Shown: piece by piece, positions 45,463 through 53,438 of the stretch
How the letters are laid out: every line of letters begins with the position of its first letter
How positions within the stretch are numbered: position 1 is the first letter of the stretch
From: Shewanella marisflavi
GTDB lineage: Bacteria; Pseudomonadota; Gammaproteobacteria; Enterobacterales; Shewanellaceae
Assembly (NCBI RefSeq): GCF_023283925.1
Contig: NZ_JAKIKX010000002.1
Location: 62,001 to 126,000, forward strand
Direction: 5' to 3'
Length of the DNA: 64,000 bases
Program-made: the position numbers and the translations under genes
Notes under the pieces: model-generated
Told to the model about the DNA's origin: nothing
The model's database searches: none
What the model saw: the letters and a program-made list of their open reading frames with translations, nothing else

Positions 45463-46442
45463 ATCCGCAAACCTATGAGATCAGCCTGTCGCCACTGCCC
45501 GGCGCAGATAACCTTAAATATGGTCAGTATCAAGGCCAGCTTGCGCCCCTCGGGGTTAAAGCGGAATTTATCGCCATGGCGAGTCGCTGTGAAATCTTAG
45601 TCAGGCATAAGGTTGCTGCAGTTGAAGAGCAAGCTTATAGCAAAGCAAACTTAGAGATAGAGCGCGCCATCGTCGAGGCGACTGATGAGGTCAGGCGCAT
45701 AGAGGCTAAATACAGCCGTTTTGACCGCGAAAGCCTGCTTAGCGAGATCAATCGCCGCGCCGGTGAGTGGCAAACCCTAGATGATGAAACTTTAGGTCTG
45801 TTAAAGTTTGCCGAGCATTGCTACCAATTGAGTCAGGGACAGTTTGATATCACCGCCGAGCCTGTGATTGCGCTTTGGCCATTTGGAGACCGTCATGCCA
45901 GCCCGCCAAGCAAGCAAGTTATTCAAGCCGCTCGCAAACGGGTAGGGTTTAACAATCTCGATATTCAAGATAAGCGTTTATGGCTACCTGAGGAGATGGG
46001 GATCGATTTTGGTGGGCTTGCAAAGGAGTACGCCTCCGATATAGCGATGGCGATTCTGACCAAGGCACTGCCTGATTGCGATCTGCTGGTGAATCTTGGC
46101 GGCGATATGATCACGTCACCAGCGCCCGCCCATGCCTGGCAGATAGGGATCGAAGATCCCAAGGCGCTGGATTCGGCTGAGCGGGTGGTGGCCCTTAACG
46201 AAGGCGCACTGGCTACCAGTGGTCATTCCCGGCGTTATCTTATTCATGAGGGCAAACGCTACGGCCACATTATCGACCCAAGTACAGGCTATCCCGTAAA
46301 GGGAGCGCCCTTGTCGGTCAGCGTGTTTGCACCTCAGTGTGTGGTCGCGGGCATGTTGGCCACCTTGGCTATGCTTCAGGGAGAAGAGGCTGAAGCCTTC
46401 CTCGCCAGTCAGGGCGTAGTCCATCATATTATTCGTGGCTAG
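45459..46442 (+). CDS. apbE: ApbE-like FAD:protein FMN transferase, divergent
   Basis: This 327-aa protein is an ApbE-type transferase, which moves FMN from FAD onto a Thr or Ser of a target protein. Motifs seen: FDITAEPVIALWPFG (about 129-143), DFGGLAKEYASD (183-194), LLVNLGGDM (209-217), TSGHSRRY (253-260) and YGHIIDPSTGYP (268-279). Two deviations stand out. The usual A-D-A-x-A-T metal-binding helix reads AGMLAT (297-302), with Gly298 where Asp is expected. There is also no visible signal peptide. The start is a TTG in a TTGA overlap with the DUF3570 stop. Its likely substrate is the DUF3570 protein next to it. Confidence 0.85.
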   Translation: MNPQTYEISLSPLPGADNLKYGQYQGQLAPLGVKAEFIAMASRCEILVRHKVAAVEEQAYSKANLEIERAIVEATDEVRRIEAKYSRFDRESLLSEINRRAGEWQTLDDETLGLLKFAEHCYQLSQGQFDITAEPVIALWPFGDRHASPPSKQVIQAARKRVGFNNLDIQDKRLWLPEEMGIDFGGLAKEYASDIAMAILTKALPDCDLLVNLGGDMITSPAPAHAWQIGIEDPKALDSAERVVALNEGALATSGHSRRYLIHEGKRYGHIIDPSTGYPVKGAPLSVSVFAPQCVVAGMLATLAMLQGEEAEAFLASQGVVHHIIRG

Positions 46443-46473
46443 CGTTTCATGGCTCGCTTTCATGGCTCGCTTT
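46435..46473. repeat. 13-bp tandem repeat spanning the apbE stop codon
   Basis: Units GTGGCTAGCGTTT, CATGGCTCGCTTT and CATGGCTCGCTTT follow one another. The apbE stop codon TAG lies in the first unit. Confidence 0.75.
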
Positions 46474-46617
46474 TCAGGTATTCGAGTTGCGGGAACGAGT
46501 CAATATTCACGCTCACTTTGCCCATTCTGGTGCTCGTTTATCCCTCAGGATTTTGGTAGAGTGGTTATAAATCAATGACTTTAGTTTAGTAAATCATCAA
46601 TAATAGGTTTACTCAAT

Positions 46618-46654
46618 GTGCATGCACGTTTTGCCAAATAGATGCGCATGCGCA
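46618..46654. repeat. Two short alternating purine-pyrimidine palindromes
   Basis: GTGCATGCAC (46618-46627) and TGCGCATGCGCA (46643-46654) are perfect palindromes within 40 bp, just before the left boundary of the presumed gene cassette. Their role is unknown. Confidence 0.7.
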
Positions 46655-46665
46655 CTAATAAAATG

Positions 46666-47538
46666 TTATGAGCTTCAATGTAGGTGGAAATATTGAACTT
46701 TATAAGTAGATACATTTTAAAGTCCTTGCTGGATAAGCCGGCTCCTGACCGAATACCCAGGAGCGGAGAAAAAGCGCTTTCGGTGGACTGCAATGTTGTC
46801 TACTTCCGCTCGCCAAACAAAAGCTGGACGCTCCTTTGTGATGAAGTTCTTCCTGAAGGGGTTGCCGGAAAATATTGGTCCGATGGAGAGGAGGTTGGGC
46901 GCGTATCAATTCCCTTCCGCTTGATGGGCGACTATGAACTAGATATTACCCATTTTTATGGGCGTCATGATCTTCGTTATGGGTCTATTGCTCAATATTT
47001 CTGGGAGGGTATAGTTCCTCTTGATAAAACAAAGATCCTGATTGGAAAAGGAAGTCAGTTCCTTTTTAATAAGAAGGAGCTTGTACGGTCGGAGCGAATA
47101 GAAGTTCTTAAAATCATTTTAGAAAAAGAGCTTGAACAAAGGCAGTATGAAATTAGCTCGGTAGCACTTTCCTCACTACTTTACACAGAAAAATGGGTTT
47201 TTCACCCTGACAAGTCGCGCCAACTAAGATATAACGATTTGTTGTTGTCTTCACTTCATGACAGTGGCGACCTTGAGAAAACTCAGTACGGTTTCAGACT
47301 GTCTTCTAAAGCATTGGTTACCATTGCTCAGTACGAAGAAGACCAGAAAAAGCATCGCGAGAACATCTCTCAAGCAAAGTCAATGAAGTGGCTAACCCTA
47401 GCATTAATATTCGTTGGCCTCATTCAAGCTTTAGTAACCTTTTGGGGGCAGAATGCTGGCTCATAACAAAGCCAATCACGGTGACAGCTTTTCCGTTACG
47501 GCTTCGCCTACACTCCAAAGCTGCGCGTGTTGGCGGCG
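46666..47538 (+). mobile_element. Solitary integron gene cassette (no integrase nearby)
   Basis: An 873-bp segment between two G/TTAT junctions (46665/46666 and 47538/47539). It contains a single ORF whose stop codon lies at the start of a 3' attC site, the usual layout of an integron cassette. The bases left of 46665 do not form a second attC, so the insertion probably used a secondary GTT site, or this is a remnant of a larger array. No integron integrase gene is in the window. The ORF is AT-richer than its neighbours. Confidence 0.72.
46684..47466 (+). CDS. Cassette-borne protein of unknown function with C-terminal membrane anchor
   Basis: This 260-aa protein matches no family I know. The first 110 residues are mixed alpha/beta with several aromatic residues (NVVYFRSPNKSW, ITHFYGRHDLRYG). 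Residues 125-215 look helical, and YGFRLSSKALVTIAQYEEDQ resembles the wing and last helix of a small winged-helix fold. Residues 236-255 (WLTLALIFVGLIQALVTFWG) form one transmembrane helix at the very end, so it may be tail-anchored in the inner membrane. The start is GTG at 46684 or TTG at 46693; AGGTGG favours the latter. The TAA stop overlaps the attC site. Confidence 0.7.
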   Translation: MEILNFISRYILKSLLDKPAPDRIPRSGEKALSVDCNVVYFRSPNKSWTLLCDEVLPEGVAGKYWSDGEEVGRVSIPFRLMGDYELDITHFYGRHDLRYGSIAQYFWEGIVPLDKTKILIGKGSQFLFNKKELVRSERIEVLKIILEKELEQRQYEISSVALSSLLYTEKWVFHPDKSRQLRYNDLLLSSLHDSGDLEKTQYGFRLSSKALVTIAQYEEDQKKHRENISQAKSMKWLTLALIFVGLIQALVTFWGQNAGS

Positions 47539-47541
47539 TTA
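47464..47541 (+). other. attC recombination site of a gene cassette
   Basis: A 78-bp imperfect inverted repeat begins TAACAAAGCCAA and ends TTGGCGGCGTTA. The outer arms pair as TAAC/GTTA and GCCAA/TTGGC with an unpaired spacer. The inner arms pair as CACG/CGTG and CAGCTTT/AAAGCTG. The ends match the Vibrio-repeat style of attC (TAACAAA...GGCGGCGTTA). Core cleavage would be in G/TTAT at 47538/47539. Confidence 0.85.
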
Positions 47542-47577
47542 TCCCATAGAAATTGCTATCTGAAATCTGCGCCCATA

Positions 47578-47603
47578 AAAAAACGCCCCGTAGGGCGTTT
47601 TTT
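47578..47603. terminator. Terminator after asnS
   Basis: Stem AAAAAACGCCC / GGGCGTTTTTT with a CGTA loop, flanked by A and T tracts; it works in both directions. It lies 16 bp beyond the asnS stop codon. Confidence 0.85.
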
Positions 47604-47618
47604 ATTGCAGAACTTGTT

Positions 47619-49019
47619 TTAGAAGTTCGCAGACTTAGGTGCACGTGGGAATGGGATCACGTCGCGGATGTTTGATACGCCAGTCACGTATGAGACCAGA
47701 CGCTCGAAGCCCAGACCGAAGCCTGAGTGTGGCACTGTGCCGTAACGGCGCAGGTCACGATACCACCAGTAATCTTCCTTGCTCAGACCCATCTCATCCA
47801 AGCGAGTATCTAGTACGTCCAGACGCTCTTCGCGCTGAGCACCACCGATGATTTCACCAATACCAGGTGCCAATACGTCCATGGCGGCAACTGTTTTGCC
47901 GTCTTCGTTAAGACGCATGTAGAAAGCTTTGATATCTTTCGGGTAGTTCTTCACGACGACTGGCGCCTTGAAGTGCTCTTCAGCCAGATAGCGTTCATGC
48001 TCAGACTGCAGGTCGATACCCCACTCAACGTCGAATTCGAACTGCTTGCCACATGCTTTTAGGATCTCGATGGCATCTGTGTAGTCAACTTGGGCGAAAT
48101 CGCTGCTCACGAAGTTCTCTAGACGCTCGATAACTGTCTTGTCGACACGTTGGGCGAAGAACTCAAGATCGTCGCGGCGCTCATTAAGCACGGCGCGGAA
48201 ACAGTACTTCAGCATACGCTCGGCCAGACCGGCAACATCGTTTAGATCGGCAAAAGCGACTTCTGGCTCAACCATCCAGAACTCTGCCAAGTGGCGGCTG
48301 GTGTTAGAGTTTTCGGCGCGGAATGTTGGGCCGAAGGTATAGATCTTAGACAAGGCACAAGCATAGGTTTCGCCGTTCAGCTGACCCGATACGGTGAGGA
48401 AAGATTCCTTACCGAAGAAGTCTTCGCTGAAATCGACTTTGCCGTCGTCGGTGCGTGGCAGGTTTTCAAGATCCAGTGTCGAGACACGGAACATCTCACC
48501 AGCACCTTCACAGTCAGAAGCAGTAATCAGAGGCGTTGAAACCCAGATAAAACCTTCTTCGTTGTAGAAGCGGTGAATCGCCTGAGACAAACAGTTACGC
48601 ACGCGGGCTACCGCGCCGATAATGTTGGTACGTGGACGTAGATGAGCCAGTTCGCGCAAATGCTCAATAGAGTGGCGCTTAGCCGCCATCGGATAGGTAT
48701 CAGGATCTTCAACCCAGCCAGTGACCTCAACCTTAGTCACTTGTAGCTCAAACGCTTGACCCTTACCCGGAGAGTCAACCACTTCACCTGTCATGATGAC
48801 AGAGCAACCAGCGGTTAGGCGTAAGATTTCGTCATCGTAATTGTCTAAGCTATTTGGCACAACGCCCTGGATGGGATCAAAACAGGAACCATCATATACG
48901 GCAAGAAAAGAGATGCCGGCCTTGGAATCTCGGCGAGTTCTTACCCAACCGCGTACGGTAACTTGCGAACCGATCGCAAAATCACCTTTAAATACAGAAG
49001 CGACAGATGCAGTGCTCAT
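47619..49019 (-). CDS. asnS: Asparagine--tRNA ligase
   Basis: This 466-aa class II aminoacyl-tRNA synthetase has an N-terminal OB-fold anticodon-binding domain ([25 protein letters not shown]) and a catalytic domain with motif 2 around [26 protein letters not shown]. The C-terminal motif 3 reads [27 protein letters not shown]. The N-S-N-T-S-R segment and the overall length fit AsnS rather than AspS or LysS. It is transcribed alone and ends in a strong terminator. Confidence 0.97.
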   Translation of the reverse strand: MSTASVASVFKGDFAIGSQVTVRGWVRTRRDSKAGISFLAVYDGSCFDPIQGVVPNSLDNYDDEILRLTAGCSVIMTGEVVDSPGKGQAFELQVTKVEVTGWVEDPDTYPMAAKRHSIEHLRELAHLRPRTNIIGAVARVRNCLSQAIHRFYNEEGFIWVSTPLITASDCEGAGEMFRVSTLDLENLPRTDDGKVDFSEDFFGKESFLTVSGQLNGETYACALSKIYTFGPTFRAENSNTSRHLAEFWMVEPEVAFADLNDVAGLAERMLKYCFRAVLNERRDDLEFFAQRVDKTVIERLENFVSSDFAQVDYTDAIEILKACGKQFEFDVEWGIDLQSEHERYLAEEHFKAPVVVKNYPKDIKAFYMRLNEDGKTVAAMDVLAPGIGEIIGGAQREERLDVLDTRLDEMGLSKEDYWWYRDLRRYGTVPHSGFGLGFERLVSYVTGVSNIRDVIPFPRAPKSANF

Positions 49020-49254
49020 TGTTGCTTAGTTCTCCAACGAAACGTTTTATTAAAAATTTTGGAGGTTTATATTACCTTGCTGGTGGCTTTTCTCAAGGGA
49101 AAAACAGCAGATAAACTGGCTTAAAAGCAAATAAAATGGGCATTTCCGCTAAGGCAGGCCCAAGCGCCATAAAAAAGCGGCCTTTATCGCTTACTTATCT
49201 GCTGTTGGTGCTAGGGTGGAAAGCTTGTTATGCTTAAAATATGGCCAGACAATT

Positions 49255-49299
49255 CAGTGGGCTAGATGTCAGTGGGCTAGATGTCAGAGGGCTAGATGA
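49255..49299. repeat. 15-bp tandem repeat ending on a start codon
   Basis: Units CAGTGGGCTAGATGT, CAGTGGGCTAGATGT and CAGAGGGCTAGATGA at 49255, 49270 and 49285. Each contains an ATG, and that of the third unit (49296) is the start codon of the next gene. Only the third unit has AGAGGG, a ribosome-binding sequence. Confidence 0.85.
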
Positions 49300-49637
49300 A
49301 AAAAGTCAAAATTTTCCAGATTTTTTTAGGCACCTTGTCGATCCTGGGTTGGTCCCTGGCGGTATATGCCTTGATACTCTTTGGTGAGGCCAGACCGGAT
49401 CGGGCCGTGGGCTATTTTCTCAGTAAGGGCGCAAGCGTAAGGTTGACTTGGGACCCGACGATTACGTTAAGGCTTGAGTATGTGATCTGGACCTGCGCCG
49501 CGATCAGCTTGGTCAACTTAGCTTTCAACTTCTATGTGGCTCACCATAGCCGCATGGGCTATTGGTTTAATATCCCCTTGCTGCTGTTAACCTCAACCGC
49601 CGCCGGCCTCTATCTTAAGTTTTTTGTCTCTATCTAA
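49296..49637 (+). CDS. Small membrane protein of unknown function
   Basis: This 113-aa protein has three hydrophobic segments (about 8-28, 62-80 and 90-110) separated by short polar loops. I do not recognise the family; similar small proteins occur next to asnS/nudix genes in Shewanella, as I recall. AGAGGG lies 6 bp before the ATG within a tandem repeat. Its 3' end overlaps the convergent NUDIX gene by 4 bp. Confidence 0.7.
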   Translation: MKKVKIFQIFLGTLSILGWSLAVYALILFGEARPDRAVGYFLSKGASVRLTWDPTITLRLEYVIWTCAAISLVNLAFNFYVAHHSRMGYWFNIPLLLLTSTAAGLYLKFFVSI

Positions 49638-50203
49638 TCGGCTATCTGGCGGCAAAGCCTGTCTATCATGGCAGCTGTGGCGCCCCAGATAAAATAATCT
49701 TCGTAAGGAATAAAGTAGACGGGATAATACACGCCGCGGCGGGAGAACTGTTTCTTGATGCGGTTAGCCGGGTCCATCAGAAAGCTTAAAGGGACCCTAA
49801 AGAGCTCATCCACCTCGCCGGGATCTAATATCGGCTGAAACTCCTCCCTAACGACTCCTATGATGGGAGCGATAGCAAAACCGGTAAAGGTGTTAAACAT
49901 GGGGTACTGACCTAACACCTCGACATTGTCTCTTGGCAGGGCGATCTCTTCAAAAGCCTCGCGCAGGGCTGTGTCGGTATAGTTGAGATCGCTTTGCTCC
50001 ACCTTACCACCGGGAAAGCTTATCTGCCCTGGGTGGGCTCTGAGATGGTCGGGGCGGCGAGTGAGCAGCAACTCAAGTTCACTGCCAGTTTGTATCAAAG
50101 GGACGAGTACGGCAGCTTGCCGCAAAGAGCGATGGGTCTGCGGCCCAGTGTCAGTGGGCAACTGATGCAGATTATAGCGCTGTTTAAACTCGTCCAATCT
50201 CAT
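49634..50203 (-). CDS. nudL: CoA pyrophosphatase, NUDIX family
   Basis: This 189-aa hydrolase has the extended CoA-type NUDIX layout. LLTRRPDHLRAHPGQISFPGGKVEQSD carries the upstream CoA-hydrolase signature, followed by the NUDIX box with EAFEEIALP. Members cleave CoA to phosphopantetheine and adenosine 3',5'-bisphosphate. It lies 20 bp downstream of pabB in the same direction; the same pabB-nudL pairing occurs in E. coli, which supports the symbol. Confidence 0.92.
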   Translation of the reverse strand: MRLDEFKQRYNLHQLPTDTGPQTHRSLRQAAVLVPLIQTGSELELLLTRRPDHLRAHPGQISFPGGKVEQSDLNYTDTALREAFEEIALPRDNVEVLGQYPMFNTFTGFAIAPIIGVVREEFQPILDPGEVDELFRVPLSFLMDPANRIKKQFSRRGVYYPVYFIPYEDYFIWGATAAMIDRLCRQIAD

Positions 50204-50223
50204 AAAGCCTCTTCGTCACCTAA

Positions 50224-51630
50224 CTAGCGACTCAGCACAGGTAATATTCTACTTACCTTATCATAGCTTTCCTGATATTCGGCATCGACCTGGGAGTCGG
50301 CCACTATGCCACCACCGGCCCAACAATAGAGGCGGGGGGCCTCGGCAACTAAGGTTCGTATGGTAATGCTGGTATCCATCTGGCCATCTTGGCTGATATA
50401 ACCTATCGAGCCACAGTAAAGACTGCGACGTGATGGCTCAAGCTCTTCGATGATCTCCATGGCGCGTATTTTAGGTGCGCCCGTAATGGAGCCTCCGGGA
50501 AATGCAGCCCTGAGCAGATCGCAAGGGCTGTTTGGCGCAGCGAGCTTGGCGGTAACCGTGCTGACCAGGTGATGCACAGCCGGAAAACTTTCGATGGCAA
50601 ATAGATGCGGCACTCGCACGCTACCTGGGCTCGCCACCTTACCGATATCGTTTCGCAGCAGATCCACGATCATCAGGTTTTCGGCGCGATCTTTCTCCGA
50701 TGCAGCCAAGGCTTCGGCGGCGGCCTTATCTGCTACTGCATCACTTGCTCTGGCCATGGTGCCCTTGATGGGCTTAGTTTCTATGGCATCGCCCTTAAGC
50801 TTGATAAACCGCTCGGGCGAGATAGAGAGGATGGCGTGCTTTTCTAAACGCATAAAGGCAGAGAAGGGCGCCTTGTTGCTCGCCCTGAGTTTGAGGTAAG
50901 CCTGCCACTCATCGCCTTGATATTCGGCCTCGAAGCGCTGGGTCAGGTTGATCTGATAGCAATCGCCGCTGTGCAGATACTCCTGCACGCGATCAAACTT
51001 GTCTTTGTACGCTGCTTGAGTGATTTGCGCTTGCCAGTCACGGCTTAACCTAAATGCCTTACTTGGTTCTGTTTGAGCATTGAGAAAGGCGTTGACTGTG
51101 TTTAGTCGCTCGGCTAAGGCCTGCTCGCCAAGGTAGTGAACCAAAGACCATTCTTGCTTCTGGTAGCAAAAGATCAGCGCCCAATCGTAGAGGCCAACAT
51201 TCATCTCGGGCAGGCTAATGTCTTTCTCAGCAATTTCAGGCAACTTTTCGATACGCCGACCCAGATCATAACTAAAGGCGCCTAGCGCTCCACCACTAAA
51301 GGGCAGGTCTGTGTCATATTGCTGTGGGAAATAGTGTGCAATGGCCCCTTGCAGTACCAAAAAGGGATCGCCACTGTGGGTTTCGTGAGCCTTGCTGCTC
51401 CCTTGTACCGATGAGCGCGTGTGATCTATTGCTGTGACACCGTCTTGGCTGGTGATGGTCGCAAGGGGATCGAAGCTGATGATGTCGTATTGGGCATCAC
51501 AATGATCGGCGCTGGCAGAGTCTAAAAGTATGGCCCAGGGCAGGTGAGCGAAGCGGCCAAATACCTCAGTGGTGGTGAGTTGCCAGTCTAATTTTTGCGC
51601 TGCAACGCCTTGAGTCGACGAAAAATCCAT
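50224..51630 (-). CDS. pabB: Aminodeoxychorismate synthase component I
   Basis: This 468-aa chorismate-utilising enzyme makes 4-amino-4-deoxychorismate for folate biosynthesis together with PabA. Signature segments are SGGALGAFSYDLGRRIEKLP, SGDCYQINLTQRF, ISPERFIKL, KPIKGTMAR, NLMIVDLLRNDIG and FPGGSITGAPKIRAMEIIEE. The K-P-I-K-G-T segment, with Lys in the catalytic region, fits PabB rather than TrpE, as does the operon with nudL. AAGGG precedes the ATG. Confidence 0.95.
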   Translation of the reverse strand: MDFSSTQGVAAQKLDWQLTTTEVFGRFAHLPWAILLDSASADHCDAQYDIISFDPLATITSQDGVTAIDHTRSSVQGSSKAHETHSGDPFLVLQGAIAHYFPQQYDTDLPFSGGALGAFSYDLGRRIEKLPEIAEKDISLPEMNVGLYDWALIFCYQKQEWSLVHYLGEQALAERLNTVNAFLNAQTEPSKAFRLSRDWQAQITQAAYKDKFDRVQEYLHSGDCYQINLTQRFEAEYQGDEWQAYLKLRASNKAPFSAFMRLEKHAILSISPERFIKLKGDAIETKPIKGTMARASDAVADKAAAEALAASEKDRAENLMIVDLLRNDIGKVASPGSVRVPHLFAIESFPAVHHLVSTVTAKLAAPNSPCDLLRAAFPGGSITGAPKIRAMEIIEELEPSRRSLYCGSIGYISQDGQMDTSITIRTLVAEAPRLYCWAGGGIVADSQVDAEYQESYDKVSRILPVLSR

Positions 51631-51757
51631 CGATAACCCTTATCTAAAATGTGATGTTCCCCTAAAAGTCGCGAAAGAGTATCATATTGTGAACGGATTA
51701 AAAAAAAATACGCGACCCTGCAAAAGGGCGGTGAATAACCAAACTGTGAGTAAGGAA

Positions 51758-53281
51758 ATGTCTGTGACTATAGAACAGCCCATCATCAAGCAAGCGGACC
51801 TCATCGAGAGTGTCGCCGACGCACTACAATATATCTCCTATTACCACCCTAAAGATTTCGTTGATGCCATGGCAGAAGCCTATGAGCGTGAAGAGAGTGC
51901 GGCGGCAAAAGATGCTATCGCGCAGATCTTGATTAACTCGCGCATGTCTGCCGAAGGCAAGCGTCCGCTATGTCAAGATACAGGTATTGTGACCTGTTTC
52001 GTTAAGATCGGCATGGGCGTTAAGTGGGATAAGACAGACATGACAGTGCAGCAGATGGTGGATGAAGGGGTAAGACGCGCCTACACCAACCCTGATAACC
52101 CGCTGCGCGCCTCTATCGTTGCCGACCCTGCCGGTGGCCGCAAGAACACCAAAGACAACACGCCATCTGTGGTACACGTCGAGATGGTGCCAGGCAACCA
52201 TATTGAAGTCGCTATCGCTGCCAAGGGTGGCGGATCGGAAAACAAATCTAAGATGGTGATGCTAAACCCATCAGATGATATCGCCGAGTGGGTCGAGAAG
52301 ACACTACCGACAATGGGCGCTGGCTGGTGTCCACCAGGCATGTTGGGCATAGGCATTGGCGGCACCGCCGAGAAAGCGGCCGTAATGGCCAAAGAAGCTC
52401 TGATGGACCCTGTCGATATTCATGAGCTGCAAGCCAAAGGCGCCGAAACCGCCGAAGAAAAGCTGCGTTTGGATATCTTCGAACGTGCCAACAAGCTGGG
52501 TATTGGTGCACAGGGCCTTGGCGGTCTGACAACCGTACTGGATATCAAGATCAAATCGGCGCCAACCCACGCGGCTTCAAAGCCTGTGGTGATGATCCCT
52601 AACTGCGCTGCAACGCGCCACGTTCATTTCCACCTCGATGGCTCAGGCCCAGCGGAGCTAGAAACACCTAAGCTGGAAGATTGGCCTGAGATCACGCGCG
52701 AAGCGGGCGAGGGCGTGCGCCGTGTCGACCTAAACACTGTGACTCAGGCGGATATCGAGCAGTGGAAGAGCGGTGACGTGCTGCTGCTAAACGGTAAGAT
52801 GCTCACCGGTCGTGATGCGGCTCACAAGCGCATTCAAACTCTGATTGAGAGTGGCGAAGGCCTACCTGAGGGCGTCGATTTTACCGGTAAGTTTATCTAC
52901 TACGTGGGTCCGGTCGATCCTGTGGGTGACGAAGTGGTTGGCCCGGCAGGCCCAACGACGGCGACCCGTATGGATAAGTTCACCGACCTGATGCTGGATA
53001 AGACAGGCCTGATGGGCATGATAGGTAAGGCCGAGCGCGGCCCAGCCACAGTTGAGTCTATTAAGAAGCACAAAGCAGTTTACCTAATGGCCGTGGGCGG
53101 CGCCGCCTACTTGGTTTCTAAGGCTATCAAGAAGTCTCGCGTGGTGGCCTTCGAAGACTTAGGTATGGAAGCCATCTATGAATTTGACGTGACCGATATG
53201 CCTGTCACCGTCGCCGTAGACAGCGAAGGGGTCAATGCTCATGAAACGGGCCCAGCGACCTGGCGTGTGAGACTTGCCTAA
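51758..53281 (+). CDS. fumB: Fumarate hydratase, class I (iron-sulphur)
   Basis: This 507-aa enzyme interconverts fumarate and malate. It has the class I features: Cys in RPLCQDTG and NCAATRHVHF, and a third late in the chain region that binds a [4Fe-4S] cluster, plus GPTTATRMDKF and GKAERGPATVE in the C-terminal beta domain. I chose the ATG at 51758 (MSVTIEQ), because similarity starts there; the frame is open further upstream and a GTG at 51746 is also possible. FumA and FumB cannot be told apart by sequence; the symbol follows usage in Shewanella oneidensis as I recall. Confidence 0.93.
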   Translation: MSVTIEQPIIKQADLIESVADALQYISYYHPKDFVDAMAEAYEREESAAAKDAIAQILINSRMSAEGKRPLCQDTGIVTCFVKIGMGVKWDKTDMTVQQMVDEGVRRAYTNPDNPLRASIVADPAGGRKNTKDNTPSVVHVEMVPGNHIEVAIAAKGGGSENKSKMVMLNPSDDIAEWVEKTLPTMGAGWCPPGMLGIGIGGTAEKAAVMAKEALMDPVDIHELQAKGAETAEEKLRLDIFERANKLGIGAQGLGGLTTVLDIKIKSAPTHAASKPVVMIPNCAATRHVHFHLDGSGPAELETPKLEDWPEITREAGEGVRRVDLNTVTQADIEQWKSGDVLLLNGKMLTGRDAAHKRIQTLIESGEGLPEGVDFTGKFIYYVGPVDPVGDEVVGPAGPTTATRMDKFTDLMLDKTGLMGMIGKAERGPATVESIKKHKAVYLMAVGGAAYLVSKAIKKSRVVAFEDLGMEAIYEFDVTDMPVTVAVDSEGVNAHETGPATWRVRLA

Positions 53282-53438
53282 CATAAAGTAAAGCATGAAG
53301 AATGGGTGGGTTTTAGGTGAGTCAGGCGACTTGCTTAAACCCCCATTTTTGTTTAGTGTCTGTTGCGATATTTTAGGTGATACTTTTTGGGCTTAGGCGT
53401 GTTCGCCTTGCCGTTCAACCACAAAGATGACAATAACA

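Noticed and set aside
49634..51630. Unusual gene fusion of pabB with the NUDIX gene
   Set aside because: Separate stop and start codons with a 20-bp gap are clear; it is a normal two-gene operon.
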